Shown here: positions 9,341 through 17,248 of the stretch, piece by piece | Layout of the letters: each line of letters begins with the position of its first letter | How positions within the stretch are numbered: position 1 is the first letter of the stretch | From: Chitinophagaceae bacterium | GTDB taxonomy: Bacteria; Bacteroidota; Bacteroidia; Chitinophagales; Chitinophagaceae | Direction: 5' to 3' | DNA length: 64,000 nucleotides | NCBI GenBank assembly: GCA_017307755.1 | Contig: JAFKGQ010000003.1 | Coordinates: forward strand, 496,001 to 560,000 | The notes under the pieces: model-generated | The model's input: only the letters and a program-made list of their open reading frames with translations | The model's database searches: none | What the model was told of the DNA's origin: nothing | Made by a program: the position numbers and the translations under genes

Positions 9341-9354
9341 CAGTTCATCCTGCA

Positions 9355-9699
9355 ATGAAACCTCGTATTGTATCTTTTTTTCTGCTTATCGTTTTCCGGG
9401 TGTTCCTGGTACCTGCATGGTTTGCATGGCACATCGGGGAAGTAAAGGATGCATCCGAAACCTTTGAGCATATTCGTTTAAAAAAGAGAAGGTCCTCCTA
9501 CCTGGAGGAAAATATCTCCTCTATCGGGATCCATCTTTCCCGGACCGCCATTGCTACCCGGGTTCAGCGGTTACTACCATTCTGTCCTGAGATTACAGAT
9601 GCTCCCGGGGTCTGCCCGGATGAGAATAGCTCGTCCTACTTTTTCTCCCGTCACCGGGTTTTACCCCTCTATCTGCGCAACAGGGTACTGAGGATCTGA
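9355..9699 (+). CDS. Hypothetical small exported or membrane protein
   Basis: This is a 114-residue frame starting MKPRIVSFFLLIVFRVFLVP, which looks like a signal anchor. The rest is basic and serine/arginine-rich, with no motif I recognise. A perfect -7 element (9333-9340) ends 14 bases before the ATG, the same leader length as at the phosphatase gene at 6169. That is the main reason to keep it. It precedes the SusC gene by 53 bases on the same strand. Codon choice and lack of a recognisable fold leave real doubt; the region may instead be a long untranslated leader of susC. Confidence 0.35.
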   Translation: MKPRIVSFFLLIVFRVFLVPAWFAWHIGEVKDASETFEHIRLKKRRSSYLEENISSIGIHLSRTAIATRVQRLLPFCPEITDAPGVCPDENSSSYFFSRHRVLPLYLRNRVLRI

Positions 9700-9752
9700 G
9701 GCAATACCAGCCAGATCGTGTTCACTAACTATTCAATTAAAAACAAACATGT

Positions 9753-12700
9753 ATGCGTGTTGCTAAACGACTACAAAGAGTCATCCATCTTTATTTTATC
9801 GCTTTATTATTATCGGTCGTCTGTTGCCCTTGCCTGCTGCAGGCCCAACAGGTCACAATTACCGGCAAGATCATTGACGCCCAGGACAAAACGCCTATTG
9901 CCGGAGCCGGTGTCCAGGTGAAAGGATCGTCCAACGGGGTAGTCACAGACCAGGAAGGAGCTTTCCATATCAGTGCGCCTTCCAATGCCATACTTATCAT
10001 TAGTTATGTCGGCTATCGTACGACCGAAGTCCGTGCGGGCGCTGAAACCGCAACCATCGGATTGCAACGGGACACCAGGGCGCTCAGCGAAGTGGTGGTG
10101 ACGGCCCTGGGGATCACCCGGCCCGCCAAGTCATTGGGTTATGCCGTGCAGACGGTGACCAATAAGGAGCTTACCAATGCTCCCGATCCCAATCTGGTCA
10201 ATAATCTTTCCGGGAAGATCGCGGGTGTAACCATTACCAACGGTGGTGCAGGAGTAGGGTCCACATCGCGGATCGTAGTCCGCGGGGAGAATTCTTTTTC
10301 CGGCTCCAACCAACCCCTGTTCGTTGTAGATGGCGTACCTATCAATAACGAGACTTATTTCAACAATGCCATCGAAAACTCTTCCAACCAGGGGACATGG
10401 GCGGAGGTGGACTGGGGGAATGGGGCCGCGGAGATCAATCCCAACGACATCCAGAAGATCACGGTACTGAAAGGAGCAACGGCAGCTGCCTTATACGGCT
10501 CCCGTGCTGCCAATGGAGCTATCGTGCTCACTACGAAGAAAGGCGCCGGTAAAGGCATGGGCATCAGCTTTAACTCGAATACAACCTTTGAAACCCCACT
10601 GAAGCTGCCCCGTCTGCAAAACCAATATGGCGCTGGTGTGAATGCCTATCCGCTGTCGGGGGCGCCCAATACTTATGCATTTGTCAATGGAGGCGGCTCC
10701 AACGAGAATAATATCCCTAATTGGGGGCTTAAATTCGACCCTAATGTAAAAGTAAATCAGTTCGACAGCCCTGCCGGCGATGGGCTGCAGGCCGGCGATC
10801 TCACGCCGGGAAGCGTAGATCCCAACTATAAGATAGTCCCCACTCCCTGGGTCGGTCACGCCGATCATTTTAAAAAATTCCTGCAGACGGGCTTTACTAC
10901 GCAAAATTCGCTGTCCGTCGGAGGTGTGACAGACAATGGCAGCTATAATATGTCCATGGGCTACCTGTCCAACACGGGGATCCTGCCCGGTACTAACTTA
11001 AAGCGTTATTCCCTCTCTTTGAGAGGCGAGCACCGCTTCAGCCATCATCTTACCTCGGATGTATTCCTGAACTATATCAATAGCTACAGCGGCAATCGCC
11101 CTAACATCGGATATGGTTCGGAGAGTGTCATGTACACCTTTTTCGGAGTATATGGCATGCCTATGAATATAGACCTGAACTCATTGAAGAAGCAATGGCA
11201 GGTGGGTCAGGATCAACTGCACCAGTTCCGTTACTGGAATAACCATGACAATCCCTATGTTACTTTATTCGACAATACCAATAGCTTTAAAAAGAACCGC
11301 CTGCTGGGGAATGCCTCTTTGAAATATGAGTTCACGCCCCATTTAAACCTCATGGTGCGTACCGGGACGGATTATTATACGGACAACCGGGAGGGGCACC
11401 GGGCTTTTACCACAGTGCGTTTTCCCAGCGGAGGTTTCCGGACGGATAACGTCACCTATTTCGAGAACAATACGGATCTCCTCCTGAACTTCCACAACCA
11501 GGTGAGCCCCTTGTTCAATATCAACATATCCGGGGGCGGCAACAAGTTCACGCAGAACATCACCTATACCCGCGATATCGCCAACGCCCTGATCACTCCC
11601 GGTCTGTATAATTTTTCCAATGCGCAGAACCAACTGCCTACCTTATACCAAAAGTTCGACAAAGAGATATATAGCCTGTATGCTTTTGGCGACATCGATT
11701 ATAAGAAGATCCTCTACCTGAACATTACAGCCCGGAATGACTGGTCCAGCACATTGCCGAAGGGGCACAACTCCTATTTTTACCCCTCTGCTTCTCTCAG
11801 CGGCATTATTTCGGATATGGTTACATTGCCGGATGCTTTCTCTTTTCTCAAGCTGCGTGTTTCCGCAGCCCAGGTTGGCCGGGACGCCGACCCCTATTCC
11901 GTCAACAATACCTATCTGACGAATACGCCCTTTAACAACAATCCCCTGACAACAGCCAATCCTGTCCTGGCCAACAATAATTTGAAACCTTCCACCACTA
12001 CCACGGAGGAAGCCGGTGCGGAGATCCGCTTCCTGAGGGACCGGTTTGGTCTGGATGTGACGGTGTATAATTCCGAGACAAAAGACGAGATCGTTCAGCT
12101 ACCCATTCCCGTTTCATCAGGATATACAAATGCCTATGTCAATGGAGCTACCATCAATAACAAGGGCATAGAAGTAATGGTGACGGCTGCGGCTATTCGC
12201 CCAAAAGCACCGGGCGGTTTCAGCTGGGATATGAATGTCAATTTCAGCCACAATGTCAGTAAGGTAAAAGCGCTGCCCGCCGGGCTTCCTACTTATGTGT
12301 ATGCACAGGTGACCCAATATGACCGTTATTATCGCGCCATTCAGTACAACGCTATGGCAGGAGGTAAGATAGGCAATATGTACGGCAACGATTTTCAACG
12401 CGATCCCAACGGAAATATCATTTATGTGAACGGTATCCCACAGATCACTACCGACCAGCATCACTTGTTGGGCAATTATAACCCGGATTTCATAGTAGGA
12501 TGGTATAATGAGTTTACCTGGAAGGATTTTAATTTGAGCTTTACCTGGGACTGGCACCAGGGGGGAAGATATTATTCATATACTTCATTAGGGATATTGG
12601 CGGGTGGTATGTCGGTGGAAACGCTGCCGGGAAGAGAGACAGGCATCGTCGGCAAAGGTGTCAAGCTGGATGCGGCCTCGGGAAAATATGTGCCCAACGA

Positions 12701-13016
12701 TGTCAAGGTCGATGCCGCTACGTACTACAATGGCTATTATAATGCCACCAATAATGAAGCCTTTATGTATGATGAAACCTATGTCAAGCTAAGAGAGGTG
12801 CGGCTGGGCTATACTTTCCGGCATTTCCTTGGGAGATCGTCGCCTGCCGGGCTTAATATCTCTCTCATCGGGAGAAACCTGCTGGAGTTTACGCAAAATA
12901 AGGATGTGGACCCCGAAACCCTCGCATTACGCGGACAGCAGATACTGCCGGGTACGGAGTTCCTGAGCATTCCAGCTACCCGCAGTATGGGTATTTCCAT
13001 AGGTGTAAATTTTTAA
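9753..13016 (+). CDS. SusC/RagA-family TonB-linked outer membrane transporter
   Basis: The 1087-residue protein has a signal peptide ending near LLQAQ and then an N-terminal carboxypeptidase-regulatory-like (CarboxypepD_reg) domain, starting VTITGKIIDAQDKTPIAG. The plug domain carries the conserved VLKGATAAALYGSRAANG. The large C-terminal beta-barrel ends in SMGISIGVNF, with the terminal phenylalanine expected of an outer membrane barrel. With the SusD-like lipoprotein 27 bases downstream it forms a nutrient-uptake gate. There is no enzyme, transporter or regulator of a defined pathway next to the pair, so the substrate cannot be guessed. Confidence 0.95.
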   Translation: MRVAKRLQRVIHLYFIALLLSVVCCPCLLQAQQVTITGKIIDAQDKTPIAGAGVQVKGSSNGVVTDQEGAFHISAPSNAILIISYVGYRTTEVRAGAETATIGLQRDTRALSEVVVTALGITRPAKSLGYAVQTVTNKELTNAPDPNLVNNLSGKIAGVTITNGGAGVGSTSRIVVRGENSFSGSNQPLFVVDGVPINNETYFNNAIENSSNQGTWAEVDWGNGAAEINPNDIQKITVLKGATAAALYGSRAANGAIVLTTKKGAGKGMGISFNSNTTFETPLKLPRLQNQYGAGVNAYPLSGAPNTYAFVNGGGSNENNIPNWGLKFDPNVKVNQFDSPAGDGLQAGDLTPGSVDPNYKIVPTPWVGHADHFKKFLQTGFTTQNSLSVGGVTDNGSYNMSMGYLSNTGILPGTNLKRYSLSLRGEHRFSHHLTSDVFLNYINSYSGNRPNIGYGSESVMYTFFGVYGMPMNIDLNSLKKQWQVGQDQLHQFRYWNNHDNPYVTLFDNTNSFKKNRLLGNASLKYEFTPHLNLMVRTGTDYYTDNREGHRAFTTVRFPSGGFRTDNVTYFENNTDLLLNFHNQVSPLFNINISGGGNKFTQNITYTRDIANALITPGLYNFSNAQNQLPTLYQKFDKEIYSLYAFGDIDYKKILYLNITARNDWSSTLPKGHNSYFYPSASLSGIISDMVTLPDAFSFLKLRVSAAQVGRDADPYSVNNTYLTNTPFNNNPLTTANPVLANNNLKPSTTTTEEAGAEIRFLRDRFGLDVTVYNSETKDEIVQLPIPVSSGYTNAYVNGATINNKGIEVMVTAAAIRPKAPGGFSWDMNVNFSHNVSKVKALPAGLPTYVYAQVTQYDRYYRAIQYNAMAGGKIGNMYGNDFQRDPNGNIIYVNGIPQITTDQHHLLGNYNPDFIVGWYNEFTWKDFNLSFTWDWHQGGRYYSYTSLGILAGGMSVETLPGRETGIVGKGVKLDAASGKYVPNDVKVDAATYYNGYYNATNNEAFMYDETYVKLREVRLGYTFRHFLGRSSPAGLNISLIGRNLLEFTQNKDVDPETLALRGQQILPGTEFLSIPATRSMGISIGVNF

Positions 13017-13043
13017 TCGCAGGCGCACAAAAAATTAAAGATC

Positions 13044-14525
13044 ATGAACAAGAATACGATGTTTTTTATATTACTGGCGATTATGGGATCCTTTATGAGC
13101 TCCTGCAGTAAAGAGCTGGAGGCTGTGAACAGGAACCCCAACAACCTGGAGAAACCAGATGTGACTACGCTGTTGTCCAATACTATTGTCAGCGAGTTTT
13201 ACAACAACGCTAATATATCCTGGACGCTGGCCAATGGATATGATCAGTACATGACGTTCAGCAGCTCGTATTACAATCAACCCACCCGATACTCCCCTGT
13301 GTCCAACAGCCCGTATTGGACAATATTATATGAGGCGGCGCGTGATGCCAACACCCTATATGCCGCGGGCCAGAAGAATGGGAGCGTTTTTTTGCAGGCT
13401 GCAGCCCTCACCTTACGTTCCTATGCTTTTGCCCAACTGACCGAACTATGGGGAGATATACCTTTCACCCAGGCACTGCAGGGGGGTACGGGAAGTTATA
13501 CGCCCGCCTATGACAATCAACAGACAGTGTATACGGACCCTTCGCTCGGCATTATCCCTTCGCTGCGCAGGGCCGACAGCCTGCTAAAGGCCAATCCGTC
13601 CGGATTATTGAGCGGCGATCTGCTATTCAATGCAAGCGCAGCCGGCTGGAGAAGGTTTATCAACGCCTTACGTCTTCGGTATCTGCTGCGGATCGCATCA
13701 AAAGCGGACCCATCTTCGGAGATGCGGGCCATCGTAAACGATGGAACCCTTATGCAAAACGCCGGGCAGAGCGCGGCACTGGCTCTTCCCGCCACGACCC
13801 CGTATAACTTTCCCAGTCTAACGGAGCGTACGGGCGATTTCCAGGTGAAATATATGAACAGCCTGTTGTACAATACGTTTGTAAGTACAAAGGACACTGC
13901 CCGGCTGCAGGCTTATTTTGTAAAAAACCTCAATAGCGCGGCACAGACAGGTTTTGATTTCGCCTATTATGGGGGTATGCCGCTGGTGATCGATGCAAAC
14001 ACCGCGCAGACAGCCGCCTCGTCAAATTTCAACCCCAGCTTTGTATCCGGCGTCAATAAGGGTCTTATCAAAGCCCGTCTCATGACGTATGCCGAACAGG
14101 AATTTATCCTGGCGGAAGCAGCCGTGAAGGGATATATCAGCGGCGACCCGGCAACCTATTATAATAATGGCGTCACAGGCGCCTTTGCGGAGATCTCCTT
14201 TACGGATGCCACCGGACCCAATTATCTGCTGCACCCGGCTGTTGTCTTCGACAATTCCGGTACAGCAGCCTCATTACAGCAGATCATTACCCAAAAATGG
14301 CTGTTGAATATCAACAATGGTTTTGAAGGGTGGATAGAGTTCCGCCGGACGGGTTATCCCGCCCTGGACCCGGGTGGAACCGTAAGTCTCAACAAGGGCG
14401 CTATCCCTACCCGATTTCTCTACCCGTCAGATGAAGTATCCATCAATACTACGCACTACAAGGCTGAGCTATCCAACATGGGAGGTTCAGAAATAACGAC
14501 TTATAAGGCCTGGTGGGAGAAATAG
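13044..14525 (+). CDS. SusD/RagB-like outer membrane lipoprotein
   Basis: The 493-residue protein begins with a lipoprotein signal peptide with the lipid cysteine at C21 (MSSC). It is a SusD-like nutrient-binding protein of the RagB/SusD_2 type: an early VNRNPNN segment, TPR-like helices (LRSYAFAQLTELWGDIPFTQAL) and the late TQKWLLNINNGFEGWIEFRR feature. It caps the SusC barrel at 9753-13016 and captures the ligand at the surface. It forms a two-gene unit with susC. The ligand is unknown. Confidence 0.93.
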   Translation: MNKNTMFFILLAIMGSFMSSCSKELEAVNRNPNNLEKPDVTTLLSNTIVSEFYNNANISWTLANGYDQYMTFSSSYYNQPTRYSPVSNSPYWTILYEAARDANTLYAAGQKNGSVFLQAAALTLRSYAFAQLTELWGDIPFTQALQGGTGSYTPAYDNQQTVYTDPSLGIIPSLRRADSLLKANPSGLLSGDLLFNASAAGWRRFINALRLRYLLRIASKADPSSEMRAIVNDGTLMQNAGQSAALALPATTPYNFPSLTERTGDFQVKYMNSLLYNTFVSTKDTARLQAYFVKNLNSAAQTGFDFAYYGGMPLVIDANTAQTAASSNFNPSFVSGVNKGLIKARLMTYAEQEFILAEAAVKGYISGDPATYYNNGVTGAFAEISFTDATGPNYLLHPAVVFDNSGTAASLQQIITQKWLLNINNGFEGWIEFRRTGYPALDPGGTVSLNKGAIPTRFLYPSDEVSINTTHYKAELSNMGGSEITTYKAWWEK

Positions 14526-14610
14526 GAGACTGGGGCGAAAACTTAACATTGGTAATATTATTTTATCATTAATTTTATGTTATCTAATTATTACCAAAAA
14601 CATTATTCGT

Positions 14611-14865
14611 ATGAGTCAACAAGAGACAGAGACCGTAGCTACTCTGACGAAGAAGCAAGTTCGAAAGGAGATTGTGGAAAAGCTGACAGGAGCGCTGGCA
14701 GATTACAAGCAGGAGCTGGGTGAGGAAAAGCTGGCTACCCGTGTGAAGAAGGTGAGCAAGCTCATTAGTCGTGATCTGCTGAGGAGCAGTAAGAAAAAGC
14801 GCACAAAGAAAGAAGTAGTAAAAAAGACTCGCCCAAAAGCCGCGAAAGAAAAGACAAAGAAATAA
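14611..14865 (+). CDS. Small lysine-rich basic protein
   Basis: An 84-residue protein with a helical N-terminal part (TKKQVRKEIVEKLTGALADYKQELG) and a C-terminal tail almost entirely of lysine, arginine, threonine and alanine (from about residue 59, SSKKKRTKKEVVKK onward). The tail resembles bacterial histone-H1-like and other nucleic-acid-binding tails. The function is unknown; DNA or RNA binding is an inference from composition. A strong terminator lies immediately downstream. The next gene, at 14941, is strongly acidic. Confidence 0.7.
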   Translation: MSQQETETVATLTKKQVRKEIVEKLTGALADYKQELGEEKLATRVKKVSKLISRDLLRSSKKKRTKKEVVKKTRPKAAKEKTKK

Positions 14866-14883
14866 TGATCATTTAAAACTATG

Positions 14884-14917
14884 TAATGTCCCGGCCCGAG
14901 CCGGGACATTATTTTTG
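14884..14917 (+). terminator. Rho-independent terminator
   Basis: A perfect 11-bp stem, AATGTCCCGGC (14885-14895) with its complement at 14900-14910, closes a 4-base CCGA loop; the flanking t14884/a14911 pair adds a twelfth base pair. It is followed by ATTTTTG. It ends the transcript of the basic-protein gene before the acidic-protein gene. Confidence 0.88.
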
Positions 14918-14940
14918 TATAGCAACTAAAATGAAACATT

Positions 14941-15225
14941 ATGCCCACCTTCGGAGATTTGAAGCCCGACACATATTACCTGATCCAGGTAGATGATGAG
15001 TCTGATATCGAATTAGTATCAGTGCTCCTTTTCACAAAAGAGACTGTGCTGTTACGAAGCTATCTGCCGCAGGCTGAAGATTTTTTCCAGTATAAGGATG
15101 AGATCATCTTCAAGATGGTGGAAGAATTTGATCAGGAGACGGCTGAACAGTTTCAACGCCTCTACCAGGAGGAAACTCCGGAAGAACAGGAGTACTTTGA
15201 GTTCGAAGAGGACGAAGAGGAATAA
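14941..15225 (+). CDS. Small acidic protein, unknown function
   Basis: A 94-residue protein with a mixed alpha/beta-looking N-terminal half (LKPDTYYLIQVDDESDIELVSVLL). The C-terminal tail is extremely acidic, with FEFEEDEEE as the last residues. I recognise no named domain. It starts 76 bases after the basic-protein gene at 14611-14865 and on the same strand, but a strong terminator separates them. It may be a house-keeping protein of the family Chitinophagaceae; that is a guess. Confidence 0.65.
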   Translation: MPTFGDLKPDTYYLIQVDDESDIELVSVLLFTKETVLLRSYLPQAEDFFQYKDEIIFKMVEEFDQETAEQFQRLYQEETPEEQEYFEFEEDEEE

Positions 15226-15262
15226 CTGTATGTTAACGTATTTTTTTCTACCTTAGCTTTCC

Positions 15263-15640
15263 ATGCGAGCGGGTAAGAATACTTTTATAGTAGCATTATT
15301 AGTCCTGGTTGCCAGCCTGGTAAAGGGTGTGCATAACCATACCCCGCATGACGCAGGCCGGAAAGAATTTTGCCCAACGGCCTATTCCCTGCATGCTTCT
15401 CCGGGACATTTTTTAGCCCAACTGTCAGAAGGCCGTCAGCCTTCCGACCCCACCAGGAAACATGGTGAAAAGAGACATGGCAAATCCCTGGTAAGCCAGG
15501 CTATCGCAGCTGAATATCCATTGGTGTTTCGACCTGGGTTTACCTATTGTCAACGTAATTATTCGCTGTTTCTTCCTGCGGGCTGTACCAATCAGTTCAT
15601 AGGCGATTTCCCGCTTCGCGGTCCCCCCACGATCATTTAA
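15263..15640 (+). CDS. Hypothetical secreted His-rich small protein
   Basis: A 125-residue frame with an N-terminal hydrophobic signal (FIVALLVLVASLVKG) followed by a histidine-containing VHNHTPHD segment. It ends in FPLRGPPTII. A TACCTTAG element (one mismatch from TAnnTTTG) stands just before the ATG. A small secreted protein of this layout, with a His-rich start and an LRGPP-type end, is often found in front of metal or multidrug efflux operons in Bacteroidota; I recall this pattern but cannot verify it here. The TolC/RND operon begins 201 bases downstream. Confidence 0.5.
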   Translation: MRAGKNTFIVALLVLVASLVKGVHNHTPHDAGRKEFCPTAYSLHASPGHFLAQLSEGRQPSDPTRKHGEKRHGKSLVSQAIAAEYPLVFRPGFTYCQRNYSLFLPAGCTNQFIGDFPLRGPPTII

Positions 15641-15737
15641 CTCCCCGTTTTATCTCTGTTTTCCGACCACTGTACCCGGTGGCGGAAAGACATTTTCTTC
15701 TCTTACATTATCTCAACGGCTGTGTTTTACAGGCCGA

Positions 15738-15824
15738 AACGAACCAAAGGTTCGTTGGCCGAAGGCCCATTATTAGATCTTTCCGGAAGACGGGGTAAAT
15801 TTTTTAACGAGCCCGTCTTCCGGA
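15738..15824 (+). ncRNA. Structured leader element (copy 1 of 2)
   Basis: Three hairpins occur in series: an 8-bp stem with an AAA loop (15738-15756), GGCC-GAA-GGCC (15757-15767), then a short ATTATTAGA linker and a 13-bp perfect stem (15782-15794 with 15812-15824). The same order and near-identical middle sequence recurs at 57305-57392. In the first hairpin the two copies differ by a compensatory pair (AACC/GGTT versus AGCC/GGCT). This copy ends 17 bases before tolC. There is no U-run after the last stem, so it is not an ordinary terminator on this strand. Confidence 0.5.
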
Positions 15825-15841
15825 CATTATAAAAGTCAATT

Positions 15842-17242
15842 ATGATCGTGTATAAATTGAAAGGGACCGTGATATTTCTCTTTATGGCGGGGGCTGTCTG
15901 CGCCCAGGTCAGGGAGGACAGGCTGGTGCTGCCGCTGAATCAGGCGGTGAATCTTGCTTTGCGTAATTACCCATCTATCCGGGCCCGTGAAGCGCAGGTT
16001 CGATCGGGTATGGCGGCAGTCATCGAAACAAAGGACCGTCGCCTGCCTTCTCTGAATCTTTTCGAGCAGGTGGACGCAGGCACCAGCAATAACCTGGGGG
16101 CGGCCTATTTTTCCGGTGGCATTGTGCCTTCCGTCTCCGGCGTCAGCGCCCGTCCTGAAAATATAGGGACTGTCTCCACTGGTAATATTGGCGTGGCCTA
16201 CCTGCAATGGCAGGCAACCAATTTTGGTGGTTATAAAGCCGGTATACGGGAGGCTTATTCCCGGCTGAGCGTAGATACGATGGACCTGGAAAGGGAGAAG
16301 TTCTATATCGCCTCCATCGTCCTGCAGTCTTACCTGGATCTTATCAGGAACTATGAGCTTAGTCAGGTGCAATTGGAGAATCTCCGGCGTGCGGACACCA
16401 TCCGGCTGGCTATCCGCAATTATGTTACCAGTGGTCTGCGGCCGGGGGTTGACAGCAGCCTGGCGGAAGCCGAATATTCCAAGGCAAAGCTCAATTACCT
16501 GGATGTCTACAATACTTTCCGGCAATCAAAAGTTCAATTATCGCTGCTGACAGCATTGGATACGGCTGCTATTGGCCCGGACACCGGCAATGACAGCCTG
16601 TTGCTCGGGTCATTGCGATCAAATACCTATAAGGACAGCGCAGGGACAGGTCACCCTTTTCTTAATTACTTCCATTCCATTTATGTGAACGGCAAGGAAA
16701 GGGAACAGCTGATCAGGAAGTCTTATATGCCGAAGTTATATGTGCTGGCGGCGGGCTGGATGAAAGGGTCCAGTATCATGCCTGACGGCACTATCAATAA
16801 AGACCTTGGTGCGGGACTGGGTTATTCGCGTTACAATTATCTTTTTGGATTAGGTGTGACATACGACATCTTCGATCTGAGAAGACAAAAGGATAGACTG
16901 AATGTTCAAAAGTACCAGACGGAAGTAGCGCTCCATAACTATGAGGAGCAGCAGCGGACATTGAACAATGCCGGTCTGCAGGCTTCTGTCAACCTGCGTA
17001 CGGCCATCGAGAAATTCAATGAGATCCCTGTGCAGCTGAATGCCGCGCGTGATGCCTATAATCAACGGCTCACGCAGTACAATGCGGGTCTTTCCAACAT
17101 CATCGACCTTACCAATGCATTGTATGTGTTGAACAGGGCCCAGACCGATCTTATAAATACCAAAGATGGCGTATGGAGGGCGGTTGTACAGAAAGCATAT
17201 GCGGAAAACGGTATCTATCAACTTTTATCCACTTTAAATTAA
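15842..17242 (+). CDS. TolC-family outer membrane efflux channel
   Basis: A 466-residue protein with a signal peptide ending near AVCAQ. The two internally repeated TolC helical-hairpin halves are visible (LNQAVNLALRNYPSIRAREAQVRSG near the start; SVNLRTAIEKFNEIPVQLNAARDAYNQRLTQYNAG near the end). It forms the outer membrane exit duct of a tripartite pump. The RND pump gene starts 6 bases after its stop and the adaptor follows, so it is the first gene of a three-gene operon. A structured leader element lies just upstream. Confidence 0.92.
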   Translation: MIVYKLKGTVIFLFMAGAVCAQVREDRLVLPLNQAVNLALRNYPSIRAREAQVRSGMAAVIETKDRRLPSLNLFEQVDAGTSNNLGAAYFSGGIVPSVSGVSARPENIGTVSTGNIGVAYLQWQATNFGGYKAGIREAYSRLSVDTMDLEREKFYIASIVLQSYLDLIRNYELSQVQLENLRRADTIRLAIRNYVTSGLRPGVDSSLAEAEYSKAKLNYLDVYNTFRQSKVQLSLLTALDTAAIGPDTGNDSLLLGSLRSNTYKDSAGTGHPFLNYFHSIYVNGKEREQLIRKSYMPKLYVLAAGWMKGSSIMPDGTINKDLGAGLGYSRYNYLFGLGVTYDIFDLRRQKDRLNVQKYQTEVALHNYEEQQRTLNNAGLQASVNLRTAIEKFNEIPVQLNAARDAYNQRLTQYNAGLSNIIDLTNALYVLNRAQTDLINTKDGVWRAVVQKAYAENGIYQLLSTLN

Positions 17243-17248
17243 TCAGGT

